From the NCBI GenBank assembly GCA_029260345.1, contig JAJDDK010000007.1:252226-316225 (forward strand): a stretch of DNA of 64,000 nucleotides, written 5' to 3'. This stretch comes from Phycisphaerales bacterium (lineage in GTDB: Bacteria; Planctomycetota; Phycisphaerae; Phycisphaerales; UBA1924). Under the pieces are notes generated by a model. It made no database searches, was not told the origin of the DNA, and was given only the letters and a program-made list of their open reading frames with translations. The position numbers were made by a program, and so were the translations under genes. Shown here one piece after another: positions 37,586 to 44,515 of the stretch; positions within the stretch are counted from its first letter, which is position 1, and the number at the start of each line of letters is the position of its first letter.

Positions 37586-39211
37586 TCATCCTCCATCCAT
37601 TCTGCATAGCGCATCCCAATCCAAGCCAAACCGCGCAAGGTATTTCCGCACCCGATCTGAATCATTTGTTGACTTGCGACGCATTCGTGAGGCCGCGAAT
37701 AATTTGCGACCGGCTTCCGAGAGCGATCGTGACTCACGGCACACGGTAATGACGAGCTCAAGCTGGGGGCGGTCGAAGAGGTCGATGGTTTCAAGCTTCT
37801 CAGGTGACAGGACTTCTTCGAGCAGGCTGAAGTGGCTCCCCTGTGCGCGGGTTCTCCATGCGACGCCGAGTCGATCAATTTCCAACTTGACGACGTCGTC
37901 GTTGATGCGGCCGCCGGGCGCCAGCGTCGCCATGCGGGTGATCGAGGCGCTGAGATCGCGAAAGTTGCCTGACCAGTACGCATCCGACGATGTCGCGAAA
38001 GTGACGTAGCGGCTCCGCGCCTCACGGCTGAAGCGGACGAGCTGGCCGCGCTGTTTGGCGTGGGCATCAAGCTCGTAGTCGATGTTCGGCTCGATATCCT
38101 CCGGGCGATCGCGGAGCGACGGCAACTGGAAAGTCCACAGGTTAATGCGCGCCAGCAAGTCCTCGCGGAACTCGCCTTTCTCGACCTGGGTCAATAAGTC
38201 GCGATTGGTGCCGGCGAGTAATTGGAACTCGCTGCTGGACTCTTTGTCCGACCCCAGCGGAAGGAAGCGCTTCTCTTCGACTGCGCGCAAGAGCATCGCT
38301 TGTTCGTCGAGACCGAGTTCGCCAATTTCATCGAGGAAGAGCATGCCTTGGTTAGCGCTACGCAGCAGACCTTGCCGGTCTGATGTGGCGCCGGTGAAAG
38401 CGCCCTTCTTATGGCCGAACAGTGTGGACATGGCGCCGTCGCCGCGAAGCGTGGCGCAATTGACTTCGACAAGTTCGCCTTCAACGAGGCGGCGGTGTTT
38501 TCGCAACTCAAAAATACGGCGCGCAAGGCGAGACTTACCGGCGCCCGTCGGGCCAGTGACGAGAATTGGGTCAGTCGTTCGCGCTGCGACATGCTCGATT
38601 TCTTCGATGAGCCGATTAAAAGCCTTGTTGCGCGTTTCAATGCCGTCTTTCAGTGAAGCAATGGCGTCTTCGTGCTCGCGCTCGAATCGTGATGCGAGGC
38701 GATCGTACTTTGACAAGTCGAGATCGATGACCTGCAAGACGCCTGCGCCATCGGCCTTGGCGCGCGGCGGGCCGGTCTGAATCAATTTGCCCGGAAAATA
38801 CCGCGCCTCCGCCAGCAGGAACTCACAAATTTGCGCGACGTGTGTGCCGGTCGTGATGTGAAGCAGGTAGTCCTCGTTGTCCGTGTCGAAGGGATACGCC
38901 GCGACGAAGTCGTGCAACGTCGCATAGACCTCTTGAAAGTCCCATGGGTCTCGAAAGTCGACCTGATGGAGGATGACTTCCGTCTCGGGTGACACCGACT
39001 TGATGTCTTCGGTCACGACGTCGGCGAGCTTGGACCAGCGCTTGCCGCACAGCAGATCAAGGCGATCGACGAGGAAGTCTTCGTGCTGGCACAAAGACAC
39101 CGTTGGCCGCCAGCGCTCCCAGCGCTTGTGCCCTTTGCCCATGTCGAGGGACGTGCCGAGCAGTCCCAGCACCACCATCCGCCGGTCTCGAGATTCAGAC
39201 TCGTGCGCCAT
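37586..39211 (-). CDS. rtcR: RtcR, sigma-54 activator of the RNA-repair operon
   Basis: A 541-residue bacterial enhancer-binding protein that switches on rtcBA-type operons. The N-terminal CARF-like RtcR domain (MVVLGLLGTSLDMGKGHKRW, then YLLHITTGTHVAQICEFLLA) senses a signal linked to RNA damage. The central AAA+ domain has Walker A GPTGAGKS, the sigma-54-contacting GAFTGA loop and LFLDEIGEL. A C-terminal helical region follows. It closely follows the E. coli RtcR pattern throughout. ATG 39211 has AGGA eight bases upstream and is preferred to 39232. It is divergent from rsr, with a sigma-54 promoter in between, the classic arrangement for control. Confidence 0.96.
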   Translation of the reverse strand: MAHESESRDRRMVVLGLLGTSLDMGKGHKRWERWRPTVSLCQHEDFLVDRLDLLCGKRWSKLADVVTEDIKSVSPETEVILHQVDFRDPWDFQEVYATLHDFVAAYPFDTDNEDYLLHITTGTHVAQICEFLLAEARYFPGKLIQTGPPRAKADGAGVLQVIDLDLSKYDRLASRFEREHEDAIASLKDGIETRNKAFNRLIEEIEHVAARTTDPILVTGPTGAGKSRLARRIFELRKHRRLVEGELVEVNCATLRGDGAMSTLFGHKKGAFTGATSDRQGLLRSANQGMLFLDEIGELGLDEQAMLLRAVEEKRFLPLGSDKESSSEFQLLAGTNRDLLTQVEKGEFREDLLARINLWTFQLPSLRDRPEDIEPNIDYELDAHAKQRGQLVRFSREARSRYVTFATSSDAYWSGNFRDLSASITRMATLAPGGRINDDVVKLEIDRLGVAWRTRAQGSHFSLLEEVLSPEKLETIDLFDRPQLELVITVCRESRSLSEAGRKLFAASRMRRKSTNDSDRVRKYLARFGLDWDALCRMDGG

Positions 39212-39254
39212 TGATTGTTCCTCGGCCGACATGTATATCGAAAATAATCATTTC

Positions 39255-39270
39255 TGATACCAAAATATCA
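39255..39270. promoter_or_regulatory. Inverted repeat, candidate RtcR enhancer site
   Basis: A perfect inverted repeat TGATA-CCAAAA-TATCA lies ~125 bases upstream of the sigma-54 promoter, at the distance usual for enhancer binding. It also lies close to the rtcR start, so it could serve autoregulation. A single copy only; binding is inferred. Confidence 0.4.
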
Positions 39271-39379
39271 ACTATTTCCGGATGCGGATCTCGCTCGCTG
39301 GCGACTTCAGAGACAATAAACGGCGATCACGGGCAAAGAACAGCGATTTTCAGATTTTCCTCGGTCCACCGACTTCGAT

Positions 39380-39395
39380 TGGCACGGCCTCTGCA
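39380..39395 (+). promoter_or_regulatory. Sigma-54 promoter of the rsr-Y RNA-rtcBA operon
   Basis: TGGCACGGCCTCTGCA matches the sigma-54 consensus (TGGCACG-N4-TTGCA) at all but one position, with the -24 GG and -12 GC exactly ten bases apart. It lies 50 bases before the rsr start and faces it, opposite the rtcR gene, whose product needs such a promoter. Confidence 0.9.
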
Positions 39396-39444
39396 ATGTC
39401 CCCCTTCGGCCGCGATGTTCGCGGCAATCGAAAGGACGCATGGC

Positions 39445-41007
39445 ATGGCCAACAAGACCCTCTTCAATTCGACTCGTGGCCGCATGGCGGCGCCGGCGAA
39501 CTCGATCAACGAGGCTGGCGGCGCGTCGTACTCGATGGATGGGAAGCACCAGCTCGCGCAGTACGCGGCGACCGGGTGCATGAACTCCACGTTCTATGCG
39601 AGCGCCGCGACTCAGCTCGACACGGTGCTCAAGTTGTGCACGCAAGTTGAGCCGGAGTTCGTCGCTCGCACGGCGCTCTACTGCCGCAACGAAGGCCACA
39701 TGAAGGATCTCCCGGCGCTCTTGTGCGCCTGGCTGTCAGTGTCATCGCCGGGTCTGCTCGCCGAAGTCTTCGATCGCGTAATCGACTCGCCGAAGATGCT
39801 CCGCAACTTCGTGCAGATCATGCGTTCGGGCGTGGTTGGGCGCAAGTCGCTCGGCACACTTCCGAAGCGTTTGATTCGTCAGTGGCTTGAGAGCCGCAGC
39901 GATGAGCAGATCTTCTTCGGTTCGATCGGCGCTGATCCGTCCTTGGCGGACGTCATCAGGATGGTTCACCCGAAGCCGGCGACAGCGAGCCGTGAAGCGT
40001 TGTACGCGTACTTGATTGGACGCGACCACAGCGCGGAGTCGCTCCCGGAGATCGTGAAGTCGTACGAAGCCTTTAGGGCGGGTGCGACTTCCGACGTTCC
40101 GGACGTTCCGTTTCAGCTGCTCACGTCGCTTCAGCTTGACGGCGCGGCGTGGAAGGACATCGCGAAGCGCTCGCCGTGGCAGACGACGCGTATGAACTTG
40201 AACACCTACGCGCGCCACGGTGTGTTTGACGATCCGGAGGTGGTGTCAGTCGTTGCCGCGAAGCTTTCTGATCGATCGCTCGTTCAGCGCTCTCGTGTGT
40301 TTCCGTACCAGCTCCTCACGGCGTATTCGATGGCGAATGCGTCTCTTCCGCAGGAGATTCTCGCGGCGCTCGAGGCCGCACTCGAGATCGCGTGTTCGAA
40401 TGTGCCGTCGATTCCGGGGAAGACGTATGTGTTTGTCGATGTCTCCGGTTCGATGCACTCGTCGATCACGGGGTATCGCAAGGGCGCGACTTCGAAGGTG
40501 AGCTGTGTGGACGTCGCCGCACTTGTCGCGGCGTGCGTGCTTCGCAGGAATCCGACGGCTGAGGTCATCCCGTTCAGCAACGATGTGGTGTGGACGAAGC
40601 TCAATCCGCGCGACACGGTGATGACGAACGCCCAGAAGCTTTCGTCGCTCCCGGCGGGCGGCACCAACTGCGCTGCGCCGCTTCTTGAACTCAACCGCCG
40701 CAAGAAGGAGGCGGACACGGTGATCTATGTCTCGGACAACCAATCCTGGATGGACACGACTCCGACGATGTGGCGTCAGGGATCCGGGACCGCGAAAGCC
40801 TGGGAGGAATTCAAGGCGCGGAATCCGAAGGCGCGCATGGTGTGCATCGATTTGCAGCCGTATGGGGCGCTCGTTGCAAAGGATCAAGCGGACGTCTTGA
40901 ACATCGGCGGCTTTTCCGACGCCGTGTTCAAGGTCATTGGAAAGTTCGCCACGCGGAGCGATGACGCGAGGCACTGGACGAACGTGATCGAACGCATCGC
41001 GATTTGA
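39445..41007 (+). CDS. rsr: Rsr, TROVE-domain Ro60 ortholog
   Basis: A 520-residue ring-shaped RNA-binding protein that holds Y RNAs and misfolded RNAs. The N-terminal ~310 residues are the TROVE HEAT-like ring (HQLAQYAATGCMNSTFYASA, then FVARTALYCRNEGHMKDLPA). The C-terminal von Willebrand A domain carries the MIDAS motif VDVSGSMHSS and the Thr/Gly loop GGTNCAAPL. ATG 39445 has AAAGGA upstream; the long in-frame extension from 39103 runs through the promoter and is ruled out. It is the first gene of the RtcR-controlled operon, and two Y RNAs, its expected ligands, lie directly downstream. Confidence 0.96.
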   Translation: MANKTLFNSTRGRMAAPANSINEAGGASYSMDGKHQLAQYAATGCMNSTFYASAATQLDTVLKLCTQVEPEFVARTALYCRNEGHMKDLPALLCAWLSVSSPGLLAEVFDRVIDSPKMLRNFVQIMRSGVVGRKSLGTLPKRLIRQWLESRSDEQIFFGSIGADPSLADVIRMVHPKPATASREALYAYLIGRDHSAESLPEIVKSYEAFRAGATSDVPDVPFQLLTSLQLDGAAWKDIAKRSPWQTTRMNLNTYARHGVFDDPEVVSVVAAKLSDRSLVQRSRVFPYQLLTAYSMANASLPQEILAALEAALEIACSNVPSIPGKTYVFVDVSGSMHSSITGYRKGATSKVSCVDVAALVAACVLRRNPTAEVIPFSNDVVWTKLNPRDTVMTNAQKLSSLPAGGTNCAAPLLELNRRKKEADTVIYVSDNQSWMDTTPTMWRQGSGTAKAWEEFKARNPKARMVCIDLQPYGALVAKDQADVLNIGGFSDAVFKVIGKFATRSDDARHWTNVIERIAI

Positions 41008-41016
41008 GTTTGGGCG

Positions 41017-41044
41017 CGGCCCCCGGCAATCGGGCCGGGGGCCG
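41017..41044 (+). promoter_or_regulatory. Strong hairpin after rsr
   Basis: A perfect 11-bp GC stem (CGGCCCCCGGC / GCCGGGGGCCG) with a six-base loop starts nine bases after the rsr stop. No T run follows, so it is more likely an mRNA 3'-end stabiliser or a processing/attenuation element that separates rsr mRNA from the Y RNA part than a full terminator. Confidence 0.75.
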
Positions 41045-41074
41045 ATGGCCAACTCACACTGAAGGAGAACGAAT

Positions 41075-41232
41075 AAGCGCAGGCCTTGCGAATGCCGGTG
41101 GGACTACAGGTCAACATCCTCGTGGACGCGGGTTCGAATCCCGCTCGCCCCACTTCATTCACTCTTGGGGCGGTAGCTCAGCTGGTAGAGCGCGTAATTG
41201 TCTCATCAACACTTGTCGCAACCCTGCGTTTT
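41075..41232 (+). ncRNA. Y RNA 1 with permuted tRNA-mimic domain
   Basis: A Ro-binding type RNA found by pairing. The outer stem is 41075-41083 (AAGCGCAGG) with 41223-41231, then TTGCGA (41086-41091) with TCGCAA (41216-41221), unpaired CC opposing C. An internal loop (ATGCCG / CAACACTTG) and an upper helix GTGGGAC (41098-41104) with GTCTCAT (41199-41205) follow. A tRNA-like domain comes next in permuted order: T arm 41128-41144 with loop TTCGAAT, acceptor 3' strand TCGCCCC (41145-41151), a 15-base cap, acceptor 5' strand GGGGCGG (41167-41173), TA, and D arm 41176-41191. This is the layout known for bacterial YrlA RNAs, where the Ro-binding stem replaces the anticodon arm. A T run follows the last stem. 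Confidence 0.85.
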
Positions 41233-41272
41233 CAAGACAAATCTGGGTGACCAAGACATCATCCATTCAGCA

Positions 41273-41409
41273 TTGCGGCGAATGCCTGAGGAACTACATC
41301 AGATTCGTGCATTGCGGGTTCGAGTCCCGCTCCGGCCTTGCCGGGTAGCTCAATTGGTAGAGCATCGATGGCCCTAGGCCATGTGTTTCTCAAATCCTTG
41401 TCGCCGCGA
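41273..41409 (+). ncRNA. Y RNA 2 with permuted tRNA-mimic domain
   Basis: A second Y RNA of the same plan. The outer stem is TTGCGGCGA (41273-41281) with TCGCCGCGA (41401-41409), nine pairs. The internal loop ATGCC / AATCCTTG shares ATGCC and CTTG with Y RNA 1. The upper helix is TGAGGAAC (41287-41294) with GTTTCTCA (41385-41392). The tRNA-like part is a T arm 41314-41330 with loop TTCGAGT, an acceptor-like stem TCCGGC/GCCGGG with a three-base cap (41331-41345), TA, and a D arm 41348-41363. An additional six-pair hairpin (41368-41382) lies after the D arm. It ends one base before the tRNA-like gene, so tRNA 5' processing would also trim this RNA's 3' end. Confidence 0.85.
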
Positions 41410-41410
41410 C

Positions 41411-41483
41411 TGCCCCGTAGCTCAGTTGGAAGAGCGCCGCGCTACGAATGCGGAAGCCGCAGGTTCGAATCCTGCCGGGGCCA
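41411..41483 (+). tRNA. tRNA-Arg (anticodon ACG)-like gene in the RNA-repair operon
   Basis: A normal-order cloverleaf. The acceptor TGCCCCG / CGGGGCC pairs at six positions, but the first pair is a T-C mismatch. The D arm is GCTC/GAGC. The anticodon stem is CCGCG/TGCGG with loop CTACGAA and anticodon ACG (41444-41446). The T arm GCAGG/CCTGC has loop TTCGAAT. The discriminator is A; CCA is not encoded. It abuts Y RNA 2 and lies 32 bases before rtcB. It may be a working tRNA, a decoy or a processing signal; the mismatch at the acceptor end is unusual for a working tRNA. Confidence 0.8.
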
Positions 41484-41515
41484 TTCCTACTCTCTCCTTA
41501 CTCTCGGAGATCGTC

Positions 41516-43015
41516 ATGTCTGACTCACCAACTCATCCGTTCATCGAGACCGGCGACGCGACGGCGATTCTGCCGCTGCCAAACGATCAGAAGCCGATCA
41601 CCGTGATCGGAACGGACGCGATCCGCCGCACGTTTGACGATGGCTGCATGCGTCAGGCGATCAATTCGGCGATGGCGCCCGGGGTTTCAAATCTCGTTTT
41701 GAATCCGGATGCGCACGTCGGCTATGGCACGCCGGTCGGCTGCGTGATGACGAGCCCATCGCACATTTATCCAGGCCCAGTGGGCGTGGACATCAAGTGC
41801 TCGATGAGTTTGCTGGCGTTTAATATCGATGAGGATGCCGTGCGTGACAAGCGCACGCGCCGTGCGCTCATTGATGCGATCAGCGAGCGCACGCCGACGG
41901 GAACTGGTCGTGGCCAGCGCAATGTGGCGAAGTCGCGCCCGGTTGATCTGGCGCTTGGCACGCAAGCGGTCTCCGAGGGCGCCTCTCAGGATGTGTGCGA
42001 GCAGCTCGGCATTCCGGTTCACTGGGCGTCACGCTGTGAGGACAGTCAGCACACCGGGCATGATGGCTCATCAGACACGTTGCGCGCGCGGCTTGAGCGG
42101 TTGTCCTCAAGCGGCCGCAACAAGCAGCGGATTCCCGCGACGATGGGCCAGCTTGGCTCATATGGTGGCGGCAATCACTTTGGCGAGTGTGAAATTGTGC
42201 GCGTCGATCCTTCGGATCGCGCCCGCGCCGTCGCCGAGACGTTTGGTCTGCGCGACGGCGGCGTTGCATTCCTCTCCCACTGCGGCTCGCGCGGCTTCGG
42301 GCACGATCTGGCAAGTGGTCATTTCAAGTCGCTCCAAGAGCACTTCACCCAGTGGGGCATCCCGCTGCCGGGTGGCGATCGTCAGCTTGTTCATGCGCCG
42401 CTTGGCTCGCCGGAGGCGAATGCGTATCTCGATGACATGGCGCTCGGCGCGAACTTCGCGACAGTCAATCACCTCCTTATCAATGCGCTTGTGCTTGAAG
42501 CGTTTCAGGAGGTCTTCCCCGGCATCAATGGAGATCTTGTCTACTTCATCAGTCACAACATCGCGCGGCGGGAGCCGATCGACAATCGCATGGAGTGGGT
42601 GCATCGCAAGGGCGCCACACGCGCGTTCCCGGCTGGACACCCGGGCCTCAATGGCACGCCGTTCGAGAACACGGGTCACCCGATCCTTCTGCCGGGCAAT
42701 CCGCAGGCGGGTTCCGCAGTGATGGTGGCGGACCCCGATGCGCGCAAGTCCTGCTTCAGTGTGAATCACGGCGCCGGTCGCATTATGGGCCGCCGCGCTG
42801 CGGCTCGGACGCTCAATCAGAGGGAGATCAATCAGTCGTTTGACGACACGGACATCTTGACGAACTGCCGCAACTATCCGATTGACGAGGCGCCGGCGGC
42901 GTATAAGAACTTTGATGAGGTGCTCACGTCCGTGAAGCAGGCCGGGCTGGCGAGTGAGGTCGCGCGGCTGCACGCGCGCTTTGTGATCAAGGACGGCGAC
43001 AAGGCGGATGATTAA
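41516..43015 (+). CDS. rtcB: RtcB RNA ligase (2',3'-cyclic phosphate / 5'-OH)
   Basis: Joins RNA ends left by tRNA-cleaving toxins or damage, using GTP and Mn2+. It has 499 residues. Metal- and GMP-binding motifs are present: NPDAHVGYGTPVGC, PVGVDIKCSM, LGSYGGGNHFGECE, SHCGSRGFGH and the GMP-linking His region FSVNHGAGRIMGR, plus WVHRKGATRAFPAGH. ATG 41516 follows CGGAGA; the in-frame extension back to 41381 runs through the tRNA gene and is not used. It is the third protein gene of the rsr operon, followed by rtcA after 11 bases. Confidence 0.97.
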   Translation: MSDSPTHPFIETGDATAILPLPNDQKPITVIGTDAIRRTFDDGCMRQAINSAMAPGVSNLVLNPDAHVGYGTPVGCVMTSPSHIYPGPVGVDIKCSMSLLAFNIDEDAVRDKRTRRALIDAISERTPTGTGRGQRNVAKSRPVDLALGTQAVSEGASQDVCEQLGIPVHWASRCEDSQHTGHDGSSDTLRARLERLSSSGRNKQRIPATMGQLGSYGGGNHFGECEIVRVDPSDRARAVAETFGLRDGGVAFLSHCGSRGFGHDLASGHFKSLQEHFTQWGIPLPGGDRQLVHAPLGSPEANAYLDDMALGANFATVNHLLINALVLEAFQEVFPGINGDLVYFISHNIARREPIDNRMEWVHRKGATRAFPAGHPGLNGTPFENTGHPILLPGNPQAGSAVMVADPDARKSCFSVNHGAGRIMGRRAAARTLNQREINQSFDDTDILTNCRNYPIDEAPAAYKNFDEVLTSVKQAGLASEVARLHARFVIKDGDKADD

Positions 43016-43026
43016 GGCAGCCATTC

Positions 43027-44052
43027 ATGAGTTCAGACCTCATCCACATTGACGGTTCATTCGGCGAGGGCGGCGGACAGATCCTGCGCACGTCGCTGGC
43101 GCTGTCCGTCGCAACGGGCCGACCATTCCGCATCGAGAACATCCGCGCGAATCGATCGAAGCCGGGCTTGCTGCGCCAGCATTTGACGGCGGTGCAGGCG
43201 GCGACGGCGATTTCGGGCGCCCGTGTTGTCGGCGACGCGGTGAACTCCACCTGTATTGAGTTTCATCCGGACGAACTCCGCTGCGGCGATTATCACTTTT
43301 CAATCGGCACCGCTGGCAGCACCACGCTTGTGCTTCAGACGATTCTTCCAGCACTCATGCTCGGAGAGGCGCCATCAACAATCTCGCTCGAGGGCGGCAC
43401 GCACAATGCCTATGCACCGAGCGTTCATTTTCTCACGCGCGCGTTCTTGCCCCTCGTCGAACGCATGGGGCCGCGCGTTTCGATTGAGCTGGAGCGCCAC
43501 GGCTTCTATCCGGCTGGTGGCGGGCGCATTTGCGCGCGCATTGAGCCGGTCAAGAAGTTGACGCCGTTGACGCTCTTGGAGCGCGGAGATGAAGTTCGCC
43601 GCAGCGCGACGGCAACGGTCGCCAATCTTTCCGGCGATATCGCCAAGCGCGAGCTTGCCATCATTCAGCAAAAGCTCAGCTTCCCCGATGAGGCGCTGAA
43701 GATTGAACAGATCAAGGATGCGATTGGTCCGGGCAATATCCTCAGCATTGAGATCGAGTCGGAGCACGTGACCGAAGTCTTTACCGGCTTCGGCGAGCGC
43801 GGCGTCGCGGCCGAGCGGATTGCAGCCGAGACCGCCAAAGACGTGCGGCGTTATTTGGGTTCAACAGCGCCAGTTGGCCGACACTTGGCAGATCAGTTGA
43901 TGATTCCGTTTGCGCTTGCTGGCGACGGTGAGTTCCGGACGGGCAGACTGTCAGGACATTCGGAGACGAATCTCGAGACAATCGGCTGGTTTCTCCCAAG
44001 CCGCTTGGAAGTCGTTAACCGCGACGACTCTGTTGACATTCAGGCGCAGTGA
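43027..44052 (+). CDS. rtcA: RtcA RNA 3'-terminal phosphate cyclase
   Basis: Converts RNA 3'-phosphates to 2',3'-cyclic phosphates with ATP, producing ends that RtcB can join. It has 341 residues, the usual length. Visible marks are the N-terminal DGSFGEGGGQILRTSLALS, the HGFYPAGGGRI segment, and the active-site His within APVGRHLADQLMIPFAL. It follows rtcB by 11 bases and closes the operon. No clear terminator was found after it. Confidence 0.97.
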   Translation: MSSDLIHIDGSFGEGGGQILRTSLALSVATGRPFRIENIRANRSKPGLLRQHLTAVQAATAISGARVVGDAVNSTCIEFHPDELRCGDYHFSIGTAGSTTLVLQTILPALMLGEAPSTISLEGGTHNAYAPSVHFLTRAFLPLVERMGPRVSIELERHGFYPAGGGRICARIEPVKKLTPLTLLERGDEVRRSATATVANLSGDIAKRELAIIQQKLSFPDEALKIEQIKDAIGPGNILSIEIESEHVTEVFTGFGERGVAAERIAAETAKDVRRYLGSTAPVGRHLADQLMIPFALAGDGEFRTGRLSGHSETNLETIGWFLPSRLEVVNRDDSVDIQAQ

Positions 44053-44515
44053 TCCGCCGAGTTGGAAAATGCCCAAGCCGCGCGACCGGAGCTGACTCAA
44101 GATCCTCAATTGCAACGACCTTAGATTGATAAAACCCGCATCAATGAGCAACTGCGGCCGACCAATGCGCCTCAGGATGGGCATCTTGCGACCCAACACG
44201 ATGGAATCCTCCGGAAACGCCAAAGTCTGAAACCATGATTGCGGTTGATTCTGCAATCACTCTTTCGCGCTGAGAGCCAATGGCGATTTATTGGTTCACC
44301 GATTTGATTGGCGGTTGAGTCACGAGCGGCACGGTCATCGCCGTCTATCGCGCGCCCTGAGAGCAACTCTCAAGCCGGCACGGCTCGACACGCTGGCCAT
44401 TCGCCACTTGCGGGAATTTCACAGCCGTTTAGTATTTGAAACTTTCTCTGGCTTCGGCGCCTCGGTAAAATCTCAAGGACGTCTATACCTGTTTTCTAGC
44501 TTGAGGAGTGACATT
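44053..44515. other. Intergenic region after rtcA
   Basis: About 460 bases. A minus-strand frame (43951-44256) overlaps the end of rtcA and is not convincing. No RNA gene or repeat was recognised. Confidence 0.45.

Noticed and set aside
37555-38070. Second minus-strand gene overlapping the rtcR end
   Set aside because: Alternate-frame shadow of the RtcR C-terminal coding sequence.
41128-41191. Circularly permuted tRNA gene that would be spliced into a working tRNA
   Set aside because: The T arm, acceptor and D arm are in permuted order, but the flanks do not form an anticodon arm. They form a long bulged stem as in Y RNAs, and a second copy beside it does the same.
41381-41515. N-terminal extension of RtcB by 45 residues
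   Set aside because: It would translate Y RNA 2 and the tRNA-like gene; ATG 41516 has a ribosome site and gives the expected N-terminus.
43951-44256. Minus-strand gene at the end of rtcA
   Set aside because: Overlaps rtcA by 100 bases, no ribosome site, no recognisable motif.
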